A stretch of 22,314 nt of DNA, taken from JBEDKD01 sp041172365. GTDB taxonomy: Bacteria; Cyanobacteriota; Cyanobacteriia; Cyanobacteriales; Microcoleaceae. The position numbers and the translations under genes are program-made. The notes under the pieces are model-generated. The model had not been told where the DNA came from and did not search any database. It saw only the letters and a program-made list of their open reading frames with translations. How positions within the stretch are numbered: position 1 is the first letter of the stretch; every line of letters starts with the position of its first letter. Positions 1-6,668 of this stretch are shown here, piece after piece. The DNA lies in NCBI GenBank assembly GCA_041172365.1, contig JBEDKD010000072.1, forward strand, positions 1 through 22,314. The letters are read 5' to 3'.

Positions 1-244
1 CCACCTCCACAGGAGCAGCATTACCCTTCTTAGTGCCTTAGTGCCTTAGTGTTTCCCAACCCAAAGCCACAATCGGAGAAGACTCCACCTCGACAGGATC
101 AGCATTATCTTCACTTAGTGCCTTAGTGCCTTAGTGTTTCCCAACCCAAAGCCACAATCGCAGAAGACTCCACCTCGACAGGATCAGCATTATCTTCACT
201 TAGTGCCTTAGTGCCTTAGTGTTTCCCAACCCAAAGCCACAATC
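1..244. repeat. Three tandem copies of an 84-85 bp intergenic repeat
   Basis: Three near-identical units begin at 1, 85 and 170, each opening with CCACCTC and closing with CAACCCAAAGCCACAATC. The last is cut off after about 75 bp and the array may extend left of the window. Inside every unit is a second level of repetition, an octamer CTTAGTGC repeated about three times. All six frames carry stops within the unit, and unit lengths of 84 and 85 would shift frame anyway, so this is non-coding repetitive DNA. Copies 2 and 3 are nearly identical and copy 1 is the most diverged, which suggests recent duplication. No function is evident. Confidence 0.9.
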
Positions 245-278
245 CTAGAATGATAATAAATCTCTTATATTGCTCTAA

Positions 279-323
279 TAGAGAAAGGTTTAAGCCCATT
301 ATCGAAGCTTAAACCTTTCTCTA
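279..323. terminator. Strong hairpin downstream of tRNA-Asn (terminator-like)
   Basis: A 17-bp inverted repeat (279-295 with 307-323, core GAGAAAGGTTTAAGC) encloses an 11-nt loop. It lies about 21 nt beyond the 3' end of the minus-strand tRNA-Asn, where a terminator or 3'-processing signal would be expected. On the minus strand the stem is not followed by a clean run of T, so classical intrinsic termination is plausible rather than shown. Confidence 0.5.
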
Positions 324-344
324 ATCAATATTAAAATGTTGGAA

Positions 345-731
345 CTCCCCGGGAAGGATTCGAACCTACGACCAATCGGTTACACTTATCTCCAAGTTTC
401 CCTAGAGGGTGGACTATCTCATCATCCTTCAATATTAATCACTAATACTAAGGATGTCGGGCGCTGTGAGAATTATCGGTTAGGCTCCTCATCTCTAGTC
501 TCTGCACCTTTCTGGCTACCTGTAACAATCCTTAATTAGAATCATCACTGCCTTTTACCAGACTTGGCTCAAGATTACCACCACCATAAGATATTATTCT
601 TAAGTGCTGCGGCTTCCTTGAATTCACCCGATTTTACACCACTCGTTACCGAATAGCGCTGCAATTTTCACACTGGTATTTAACACCTGTGTTTGTTACA
701 GCCGACCGCTCTACCACTGAGCTACCGAGGA
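345..731 (-). tRNA. trnN: tRNA-Asn(GUU), interrupted by a group I intron
   Basis: The 5' exon is 731-698 and the 3' exon 382-345. Joined, they give a 72-nt cloverleaf. The acceptor stem TCCTCGG pairs with CCGGGGA with one U-G wobble, the D stem is GCTC/GAGC, the anticodon stem GTCGG/CCGAT, the anticodon loop CTGTTAA with anticodon GTT, and the T loop TTCGAAT. The discriminator base is G and CCA is not encoded. The T stem has one U-U mismatch (50-64). The exons abut only after removal of 315 nt between anticodon positions 35 and 36. A TTGACA/TACTAT promoter lies about 25-55 nt upstream. Sequence and fold clearly identify Asn. Splicing competence is inferred. Confidence 0.9.
383..697 (-). ncRNA. 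Group I intron (tRNA type, IC3-like) in the trnN anticodon loop
   Basis: This self-splicing ribozyme candidate shows the conserved core elements in order on the minus strand: a P-like AATTCAAGGAA (about 616-626), its Q partner CTTGAGCCAAG (about 563-573), R as GTGCAGAGACTAGA (about 494-507) and S as GAGATAGTCC (about 411-420). GACT in R (497-500) pairs with AGTC in S (412-415) to form P7. P9 is a 7-bp hairpin with a GAAA tetraloop (390-407). The 5' exon ends in U and the intron ends in G, as group I splicing requires. Similarity of the P/Q and R elements to the cyanobacterial tRNA-Leu intron suggests the same subgroup. No homing endonuclease ORF is present. The oddity is P1: exon CUGU pairs with ACAG, giving U-A instead of the usual U-G at the splice site. 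Confidence 0.88.
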
Positions 732-760
732 ACGCGGCTTTATACTTGCCACAGTTCTTA

Positions 761-789
761 ATAGTAGCGATAAGTTCTTGGTTTGTCAA
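761..789 (-). promoter_or_regulatory. Sigma-70-type promoter of trnN
   Basis: On the minus strand a perfect -35 TTGACA (789-784) and a -10 TACTAT (766-761) are separated by 17 nt. Initiation would fall near 753-755, giving a leader of roughly 22-24 nt before the tRNA 5' end at 731. The match is strong and correctly placed. Confidence 0.8.
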
Positions 790-828
790 TACTTTTGGCA
801 AAAAAATTTTAAAATTCCTCAAACCCGC

Positions 829-1377
829 TTAACTCAAGGCTTTTCGCAACATGGCCAGACGTTGTTGAGATTCGGCATCGAGGGTATTGGCCAAAAAACG
901 CTTAGGAGAATTTTTGCGGGACTTATAGCGACGTTGACAGAGTTGGATCATCAAGTCCACCTCGCGGCTGAATTGTTCCGCGGATAGCCATTCCGCTCCA
1001 TAACCCATGACTGTTAATTGTTGTGCGCGATCGGATGTCGCGACTATGAGACGTTTTTTCTGTACGCGAAATTCGTGACGCACATCCGCGCATAATTTTT
1101 CGATAAAGGTATCGGCGGTTTGCCCATGATCTGTGTAGTGGATCGATAGATGTGGCGTGACGATCTCTTCTACAGCCCGATTATTTTGATATTGGGCATC
1201 AAAAACTAATCGTGTTTCGTATCCCTGAAATGTACTGTAATTGACTAATGTCTCACTCAATTCCCTTCGTGCTGCTTCCAATCCAGCGCGATCGCGTTTG
1301 TCTCGCAGGCGGGGCCAGTTACCAATAATGTTATAACCGTCCACTAATAAAACGGCTTGGGGTTTTGAGGGTGACAT
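829..1377 (-). CDS. YacP/Rae1-like NYN-domain endoribonuclease
   Basis: This 182-residue protein belongs to the YacP-type NYN (PIN-like) nuclease family. The opening LLVDGYNIIGNW is the family signature. Conserved acidic residues expected to bind catalytic metal are visible: D13 (in DGYN), D60 (VFDAQ), D89 (GQTADTFIE) and D116 (ATSDRAQQ). In Bacillus the homologue Rae1 is a ribosome-associated nuclease that cuts mRNA in the A site. The same role here is inferred from family alone. The C-terminal 40 residues are basic and could contact RNA. The ATG at 1377 is followed directly by the conserved core, but its ribosome binding site is weak. The gene stands alone and ends about 40 nt before the trnN promoter on the same strand. 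Confidence 0.85.
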   Translation of the reverse strand: MSPSKPQAVLLVDGYNIIGNWPRLRDKRDRAGLEAARRELSETLVNYSTFQGYETRLVFDAQYQNNRAVEEIVTPHLSIHYTDHGQTADTFIEKLCADVRHEFRVQKKRLIVATSDRAQQLTVMGYGAEWLSAEQFSREVDLMIQLCQRRYKSRKNSPKRFLANTLDAESQQRLAMLRKALS

Positions 1378-1575
1378 AGTTTTTTCAAGTGCATTTAGCC
1401 TAAATTACGAAGTTATATTCCTCATCCATTCATCAAAGACAGGAATCCTTACAGTTTATTACACACTGACATCAAAACGCCACTCTCTTCTTTATATTTA
1501 TTTTTTTGATTTTTCTTTTAGGTAAATCAGAAATAAGAAACTCCCACTATCGCAAGTCTAAATGATTGATACAGA

Positions 1576-1645
1576 TTTGTAGGGGTAGCGCTTTGTGCCT
1601 ACCCCTGATCAATAGGGGCAACCACGGGGGGATTGCCCCTACAAA
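1576..1645. repeat. Palindromic intergenic repeat (MITE-like)
   Basis: In the 330-nt gap between the yacP-like gene and dnaJ, outer arms TTTGTAGGGG (1576-1585) and CCCCTACAAA (1636-1645) form a perfect 10-bp inverted repeat. It encloses two smaller inverted repeats, GGGGTAG/CTACCCC and GGGGCAA/TTGCCCC. GTAGGGGC-type palindromes are common dispersed repeats in cyanobacterial intergenic DNA. It lies downstream of dnaJ and could also act in mRNA 3'-end formation. The rest of the gap is AT-rich with no recognisable feature. Confidence 0.65.
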
Positions 1646-1705
1646 CATATTACAATTGAAATAGGATTGCTATATAATCGTTAGTAGGATTTAGTGGTGA
1701 GTAGT

Positions 1706-2710
1706 TTAAACGAGTAAATCTTTGCGTGGTTTAAAGGTTTCAATTTGTCGCAATTTTTGATATAATTCCCTTTCCTCTTCACTAATTTCTTTCGGTAAGA
1801 CAATCTGAATTTCGACTAATTGATCCCCGCGATCGGCATTTCCCGTGGGGTATCCCTTACCCGCTAAACGTAATCTTTGCCCCGAAAAAACCCCTGGCGG
1901 TAACTTCATTTTCACCCAACCATCAAGGGTAGGAACTTCCACCTCACCGCCTAAAACCGCTTCACTAGGAGTTAAAGGTAACTCACAGAAAATATCGGAG
2001 TTTTTTAACTTAAAAAACGAATGTTCTGAAACGGTAATTTTCAGATATAAATCCCCCCCATTTACCCCTTGATTTCGTAAACGTAACCTTTGGCCTGTTA
2101 CCATACCCGGAGGCATATCTACTTCCAGCGATCGCCCATCTTCTAAACGGATACGTTCGGAACCCCCTAAATAAGCCTTTTCCAAAGATAAAGTTAACCG
2201 CGCTTCAATATCCCGTTTTTGTTCCCGTGTTTCCGCGACATACGCGACACGAGTTTTCCCAGTTTTATAAGGCTCTGAAGAACTCATTCTCGCGGTATTT
2301 GGATCTGTTTCCGTTCGCACTTCTCGACGACGATTTAATAATTGATCAACAAAACTATTAAAATCAATATATTGACTATAATCGGAATCATCAGTCGTTG
2401 TCGTGCGATTATTGACACGAGATTCACCCCAGGTTTTAAAACCCATTACACGGGAATTTTTAGCACCTTGTTGAAATCCCTTTTGTTTCCAAAAGCGACT
2501 ATATCTATCATATTCGGCCCGTTTCTCAGCATCAGATAAGATATCATAGGCCTCATTAATCTCTTTAAAGGTATCTTCTGCTGTTTTATCCCCTGGATTG
2601 ACATCAGGGTGATATTGACGGGCTAAACGCCGATAAGCTTTTTTTATCTCATCGGCCGTCGCGTCCTTAGCCACATCTAACATTTGATAGTAATTCCGAA
2701 AATTTTGCAT
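1706..2710 (-). CDS. dnaJ: DnaJ-family co-chaperone without zinc finger
   Basis: This 334-residue Hsp40 stimulates the ATPase of an Hsp70 and delivers clients to it. The J domain occupies about residues 5-70 with the essential HPD at 34-36. A linker rich in Arg, Thr and Ser (about 85-165) follows, then two C-terminal substrate-binding beta domains (about 170-315; GGDLYLKI and LPPGVFSGQRLRL are typical). No CxxCxGxG repeats are present, so it is a CbpA-like type II J protein, resembling cyanobacterial DnaJ1 in architecture. It is downstream of dnaK on the same strand, separated by the small gene and repeat arrays at 2715-3632. The heptad array ends only about 4 nt before the ATG, so there is no ordinary Shine-Dalgarno sequence, which is unusual. 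Confidence 0.93.
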   Translation of the reverse strand: MQNFRNYYQMLDVAKDATADEIKKAYRRLARQYHPDVNPGDKTAEDTFKEINEAYDILSDAEKRAEYDRYSRFWKQKGFQQGAKNSRVMGFKTWGESRVNNRTTTTDDSDYSQYIDFNSFVDQLLNRRREVRTETDPNTARMSSSEPYKTGKTRVAYVAETREQKRDIEARLTLSLEKAYLGGSERIRLEDGRSLEVDMPPGMVTGQRLRLRNQGVNGGDLYLKITVSEHSFFKLKNSDIFCELPLTPSEAVLGGEVEVPTLDGWVKMKLPPGVFSGQRLRLAGKGYPTGNADRGDQLVEIQIVLPKEISEEERELYQKLRQIETFKPRKDLLV

Positions 2711-2714
2711 AATT

Positions 2715-3011
2715 TAAGAAGGAAGAAGGAAGAAGGAAGAAGGAAGAAGGAAGAAGGAAGAAGGTAGGAAGGAAGAAGGAAGAAGGAAGAAGGAAGAAGG
2801 TAAGAGGGAATAAGGAAGAGGTAAGAAGGTAAGAGGGAATAAGGTAAGAGGTAAGAAGGTAAGAGGGAATAAGGAATAAGGTAAGAGGTAAGAAGGTAAG
2901 AGGGAATAAGGAATAAGGTAAGAGGTAAGAAGGTAAGAGGGAATAAGGAATAAGGAATAAGGAAGCGGGAAGAAGGAAAGAGGTAAGAAGGTAAGAGGTA
3001 ATAAGGAATAA
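2715..3011. repeat. Purine-rich heptanucleotide repeat array (STRR-like), dnaJ side
   Basis: About 295 bp of plus-strand purine-rich DNA with a 7-bp period. It starts as near-perfect GAAGAAG heptads (2716-2800) and drifts into variants such as TAAGAGG and AATAAGG. A higher-order unit of about 37 bp is visible around 2881-2955. Short tandemly repeated repetitive sequences with 7-bp units are a known feature of cyanobacterial genomes. The array lies between the dnaJ start and the stop codon of the four-helix-bundle gene and is inverted relative to the array at 3511-3632. Confidence 0.93.
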
Positions 3012-3023
3012 ATAGAGATTTAA

Positions 3024-3398
3024 TTATTCCTTAAATTCATTACTCCTTAAATCCTCTAACTTATTAATGGTACTCACAATCAGTCTTGATAGTTCATCAA
3101 CTTCTTGAATAATTTGAGTTATTTTTGCTTCAGAGCCTAGGCTCACTCGTTCAGCAATAACGAGATGAGTATCTAATTCTCGCAATGAACCCAATGCGAT
3201 TTGCAGATATCTAATATACTCTTTTCGGCTAACCCGCCCATATCCCTCAGCAATATTAGCAGGTATTGAGACAGATGCACGACGGATTTGACTGGTTAAA
3301 CCATAAAGTTCTGACGTAGGAAACCATTGAGTTAACTCGTAACAAAGTTGACACAGATAAATTCCTCGCTGCCAGATATATTGATTTCTATGGCTCAT
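3024..3398 (-). CDS. Four-helix-bundle protein (S23/IVP, Avd-like family)
   Basis: From ATG 3398 this is a 124-residue protein of the family first seen as ORFs in 23S rRNA intervening sequences. Family hallmarks are ELYGLTSQIRRASVSIPANIAEGYGR in the first half and an EYIRYLQIALGSLRELDTHL helix after it. The expected fold is an all-helical, oligomeric bundle, and related Avd proteins bind nucleic acid in diversity-generating retroelements. The molecular role here is unknown. The chosen ATG has a good AGGAAG ribosome binding site about 5 nt upstream. A TTG at 3428 would add 10 residues but is less likely. The gene sits between dnaK and dnaJ on the same strand, bracketed by inverted heptad arrays, which looks like a later insertion. 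No reverse transcriptase or template repeat is nearby. Confidence 0.87.
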   Translation of the reverse strand: MSHRNQYIWQRGIYLCQLCYELTQWFPTSELYGLTSQIRRASVSIPANIAEGYGRVSRKEYIRYLQIALGSLRELDTHLVIAERVSLGSEAKITQIIQEVDELSRLIVSTINKLEDLRSNEFKE

Positions 3399-3439
3399 AA
3401 TACTTCCTGTGTTACTCCATAATAACAAATTATGAGACT

Positions 3440-3505
3440 TTCCTTCAAGGATTAACCGAAACAGAAGAGGAAGAAGTTAGTCAATTGACGAGAATCAAGG
3501 AAAAA
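3440..3505 (+). pseudogene. Possible coding remnant (very short)
   Basis: One plus-strand frame reads NYETFLQGLTETEEEEVSQL and continues about six residues, looking like real acidic helical protein, but it lacks a start codon and runs straight into the pyrimidine heptad array. It lies just upstream of the four-helix-bundle gene, in the opposite sense. It may be debris of a gene disrupted when the repeats or the small gene arrived. The parent protein is not recognised, and chance cannot be excluded for so short a stretch. Confidence 0.2.
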
Positions 3506-3510
3506 AACTG

Positions 3511-3632
3511 CCTCCTTCTTCCCCTTCTTCCTTCTTCCTTCTTCCTTCTTCCTTCTTCCTTCCTTCTTTCTTCCCTCTTCCTTCTTCCTTCTTCCTTCTT
3601 CCTTCTTCCTTCTTCCTTCTTCCTTCTTCCTT
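3511..3632. repeat. Pyrimidine-rich heptanucleotide repeat array (STRR-like), dnaK side
   Basis: About 120 bp with a 7-bp period, CTTCTTC on the plus strand, the reverse complement of the array at 2715-3011. It begins 6 nt after the dnaK stop codon. The two arrays form an inverted pair around the four-helix-bundle gene. In a transcript running from dnaK to dnaJ this array would read GGAAGAA and the other CCTTCTT, so the two could base-pair over many turns. Confidence 0.93.
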
Positions 3633-3638
3633 AATTAA

Positions 3639-5696
3639 TTACAACCAGTCATCGTCATCATCCCAATCATCTTGATAGGGACGAGTCGTGCGAGAACTTC
3701 CCACACCAGACGATCGCGCTCCGCCCCTGGAATTACCGGAATTACCGGAACCGATAGAATTACCATATCCACTATTTCCACCATATCCACTATAACGATC
3801 ATCAACGCGACGACGTGAAGAAGGTTCATCACCCGAAAAAGTGCGACGCACCGACTCAAAGAAATCTTCTTCTTCCTCTTCTCCATAGGCCGCCACTTCG
3901 CGATTTAGATCATAAAGAGCATCCTGTAAATCAGCACTAATTTGATCAATTCCCCTTTCATCATTTTGTTCTAAACTGTCTCGTAATTCCCGAATTAACA
4001 TATCAATCCGTTGACGCATTCGTTGGGCAAATTGCATCCCATAATCTAAAGCCACTTCCCTTAATCGTCGTTCCGCTTGATAAGCTAATGCTTCCGCTCG
4101 ATTGCGTTTTTCTACCTTTTCCCGTTGTAGTCGATCCACTTGCGCGTATTTTTCCGCGTCTCGAATCATTTGATTTACTTCCTGTTGCGTCAGAGTAGAA
4201 GCACCTTGAATCGTTACACTTTGTTCTCTTCCCGTCGTGCGATCGATCGCGGTGACTAATAACATCCCATTCGCGTCAATATCCAAGGAAACTTGAATTT
4301 GAGGAATCCCTCGCGGAGCCGGAGGTATTCCTGTTAATTTAAACCGTCCTAATGATTTATTATCACTCGCTAATTCCCGCTCGCCTTGCAAAATATGAAC
4401 TTCCACCACCGTTTGATTATTTTCCGAAGTAGAGAAAACATCCGAGCGTCTTACCGGAATCGTCGTATTACGAGGAATTAACTTTTTCATCACTCCGCCA
4501 ATGGTTTCTAATCCTAAAGACAGAGGAGTGACATCCAATAATAAAACATCGCGGACATCACCACCTAAAATCGCGGCTTGAATCGCGGCTCCCACGGCTA
4601 CCACTTCATCGGGATTAACATTTTGATTCGGTTCTTTATCAATTAAACTTCTCACTAAATCCTGCACCATTGGGATGCGAGTCGAACCCCCCACTAATAC
4701 CACTTCATCAATATCTGTAGGACGTAATCCTGAATCTATTAAAGCTTGTTTCACCGGACGACGTAAGCGTTGAATTAAATCACCGCATAACCCCTCAAAT
4801 TGAGCGCGAGTCATCCGAGTTTCTAAGTGTTTGGGGCCATCTTCCGTCGCACAGATAAAGGGTAAATTAATATCTGTTACCCCAACACCACTTAATTCGA
4901 TTTTGGCTTTTTCCGCGGCTTCCGTGAGACGCTGTAAGGCTTGTCGATCGCGTCTTAAATCAACCTCTTCTTCGGCTAAAAACTTATCAGCTAACCAATT
5001 GACAATTTTTTGGTCAAAATCATTGCCCCCCAGTTGAGTATCGCCACTGGTAGCCTTCACCTCAAAAACCCCATCCCCCACATCAAGGATGGAAACATCA
5101 AAAGTACCCCCGCCTAAATCAAACACCAAAATCGTTTGACTATCACGACGATCTAACCCATAGGCCAAAGACGCGGCTGTAGGTTCATTTAAAATCCGTT
5201 TCACTTCCAAACCCGCGATCCGTCCCGCGTCCCTCGTCGCCTGTCGCTGGGAATCATTAAAATACGCGGGCACTGTAATAACTGCCCCTGTCACTGGTTG
5301 GCCGAGATAACGACTCGCCTCATCTGCCAATTTTTTCAGGATCATTGAGGAAATTTCCTCTGGGGCAAAATCCTTCTGCATCCGGGGACACTTGAGTTTA
5401 ATATTGTTATTCTCGTCCCGACGAATGGTATAAGGGACACGCTTGGAGTCCGGGTTTAGTTCAGCATATTTGCGCCCCATGAATCGCTTTACAGAATAAA
5501 AGGTATTTTGGGGGTTGAGCACCGTTTGACGACGCGCCATTTGTCCGACGAGGCGTTCTCCATCCTTCGAGAAGGCCACCACCGAAGGGGTTGTCCGCAT
5601 CCCTTCTGCATTGGCAATAACAACGGGTTTGCCCCCTTCCATTACTGCTACTACTGAATTTGTCGTCCCTAAGTCAATGCCTACTACTTTGCCCAT
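3639..5696 (-). CDS. dnaK: Hsp70 chaperone DnaK with low-complexity tail
   Basis: This 685-residue ATP-dependent chaperone folds and remodels cytosolic proteins with DnaJ and GrpE. The nucleotide-binding domain starts with GIDLGTTNSVVAVMEGG and contains the phosphate-2 motif FDLGGGTFDVS (about 190-201). The interdomain linker is DVLLLDVTPLSLGLETIGG (about 381-399), followed by the substrate-binding domain and helical lid. The last roughly 70 residues are Gly/Ser/Asn/Tyr-rich and end in DDDDDWL instead of the EEVD-like or acidic tail of the housekeeping form. Together with the neighbouring zinc-finger-less dnaJ this suggests the DnaK1-type cyanobacterial paralogue, which I cannot confirm without alignment. 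AGGAG and AAGGAA precede the ATG. No CIRCE element was found upstream. Confidence 0.97.
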   Translation of the reverse strand: MGKVVGIDLGTTNSVVAVMEGGKPVVIANAEGMRTTPSVVAFSKDGERLVGQMARRQTVLNPQNTFYSVKRFMGRKYAELNPDSKRVPYTIRRDENNNIKLKCPRMQKDFAPEEISSMILKKLADEASRYLGQPVTGAVITVPAYFNDSQRQATRDAGRIAGLEVKRILNEPTAASLAYGLDRRDSQTILVFDLGGGTFDVSILDVGDGVFEVKATSGDTQLGGNDFDQKIVNWLADKFLAEEEVDLRRDRQALQRLTEAAEKAKIELSGVGVTDINLPFICATEDGPKHLETRMTRAQFEGLCGDLIQRLRRPVKQALIDSGLRPTDIDEVVLVGGSTRIPMVQDLVRSLIDKEPNQNVNPDEVVAVGAAIQAAILGGDVRDVLLLDVTPLSLGLETIGGVMKKLIPRNTTIPVRRSDVFSTSENNQTVVEVHILQGERELASDNKSLGRFKLTGIPPAPRGIPQIQVSLDIDANGMLLVTAIDRTTGREQSVTIQGASTLTQQEVNQMIRDAEKYAQVDRLQREKVEKRNRAEALAYQAERRLREVALDYGMQFAQRMRQRIDMLIRELRDSLEQNDERGIDQISADLQDALYDLNREVAAYGEEEEEDFFESVRRTFSGDEPSSRRRVDDRYSGYGGNSGYGNSIGSGNSGNSRGGARSSGVGSSRTTRPYQDDWDDDDDWL

Positions 5697-5839
5697 GCGT
5701 TCCTTTTCTCCTGTTTCCTTGTCTCTAGCCTTAGTAATATAAGCTTTTCACTCTTTAGAGTTTATTCTATCGTGTTCACAAGCAGGCCATTAGGAGTGAT
5801 TGCCCTACTCAATAATTGAAAATTAAAAATAAATATATC

Positions 5840-5880
5840 AATCCGGGTTGGTTCACGAGATGATCTCAGAAACCCGGTTT
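5840..5880. repeat. Palindromic intergenic repeat between dnaK and the Uma2 gene
   Basis: Inverted arms CCGGGTT (5843-5849) and AACCCGG (5871-5877) enclose a second palindrome, GAGATGATCTC (5857-5867). The AACCCGG-type element is a familiar dispersed palindrome of cyanobacterial spacers. It lies between divergent genes, so it is not a terminator for either, and may be a repeat or an operator-like structure. Confidence 0.5.
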
Positions 5881-5973
5881 ATCTGGTTTGAGTGTATGAG
5901 TCCGATCGCGTAAAAATGAATTAAGATGAAGATAGGAGATATGAAAACGTAAGTATCCTTGAGAAATTATACC

Positions 5974-6633
5974 ATGAAAAATGATACCTTACTTAATAAC
6001 TTAATCCAATCCCCGAAACTGGTTTGGTACTATGAGCAAATTAAAGAATTTATCGCGAATGAGCGAGAAAAACGTCTCCAATTTTATGCCAATATTACCG
6101 AAGAAGAAAAAGCAGAATTTATCAATGGCGCGATCGTGATTCACTCACCCGTGAGAAGTAAGCATAATAACACGGGTTTATTATTGGTGCAACTGCTTAA
6201 CTGTTTTGTTGATAAATATGACTTGGGTTATGTGGGTTATGAAAAAATCATGGTCTGTTTAGCTCGTAATGACTATGAACCCGATATCTGTTTTTTTGAT
6301 AAGTCAAAATCCGTTAATTTTACGCCGGAACAGACTTTATTTCCTGCCCCCGATTTTGTGGTAGAAATTCTCTCTCCGACAACAGAAGAAAGGGACAGAG
6401 GTATAAAATTTATTGATTATGCTGATAGTGGTGTGACAGAATACTGGATCATTGATGCTGATTTAGAAATAGTTGAACAGTATATTTTACAAGAGGGTGA
6501 ATATCGTTTAATTATTAAATCTAATTCTGGTGATTTGTCCAGTGTCGCGGTTCCTCATTTTCATATTCCGATTCGGGCAATTTTTGACCCCTCTGAAAAT
6601 CTCCGAGTATTACAAGATATTTTAATCGCGTAG
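5974..6633 (+). CDS. Uma2-family (DUF820) PD-(D/E)xK endonuclease-like protein
   Basis: This 219-residue protein is of the Uma2 family, greatly expanded in cyanobacteria and related in fold to restriction-type PD-(D/E)xK nucleases. The probable catalytic set is D104 (YEPDICFF), E131 (PDFVVEILSP) and K145 (DRGIKFIDY). The strand VTEYWIIDADLEIVEQY is another family signature. All key residues are intact. Biological targets of these proteins are unknown; links to mobile elements or defence have been suggested but not established. The start is taken at ATG 5974; a TTG at 5959 would add five residues. It is a single gene, divergent from dnaK, with a HIP1 site just after its stop. Confidence 0.88.
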   Translation: MKNDTLLNNLIQSPKLVWYYEQIKEFIANEREKRLQFYANITEEEKAEFINGAIVIHSPVRSKHNNTGLLLVQLLNCFVDKYDLGYVGYEKIMVCLARNDYEPDICFFDKSKSVNFTPEQTLFPAPDFVVEILSPTTEERDRGIKFIDYADSGVTEYWIIDADLEIVEQYILQEGEYRLIIKSNSGDLSSVAVPHFHIPIRAIFDPSENLRVLQDILIA

Positions 6634-6668
6634 GAAGGCGAGGCCAAGAAAAAACGCGATCGCGCCTC

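Noticed and set aside
1..244. CRISPR array
   Set aside because: The units are tandem and almost entirely identical, with no unique spacers between short repeats.
336..539. Open frame of 67 codons on the plus strand
   Set aside because: It lies antisense over the 3' tRNA exon and the conserved core of the group I intron; it has no protein-like features.
2715..3632. Diversity-generating retroelement suggested by the Avd-like protein
   Set aside because: There is no reverse transcriptase, template repeat or variable-repeat gene; the heptad arrays are simple low-complexity repeats.
3635..3886. 83-codon minus-strand frame rich in Val, Ile and Met
   Set aside because: It is an out-of-frame shadow of the low-complexity 3' end of dnaK.
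5697..5800. CIRCE/HrcA operator upstream of dnaK
   Set aside because: Only a 12-nt ACTCTTTAGAGT palindrome (5750-5761) is present; it does not match the TTAGCACTC-N9-GAGTGCTAA consensus.
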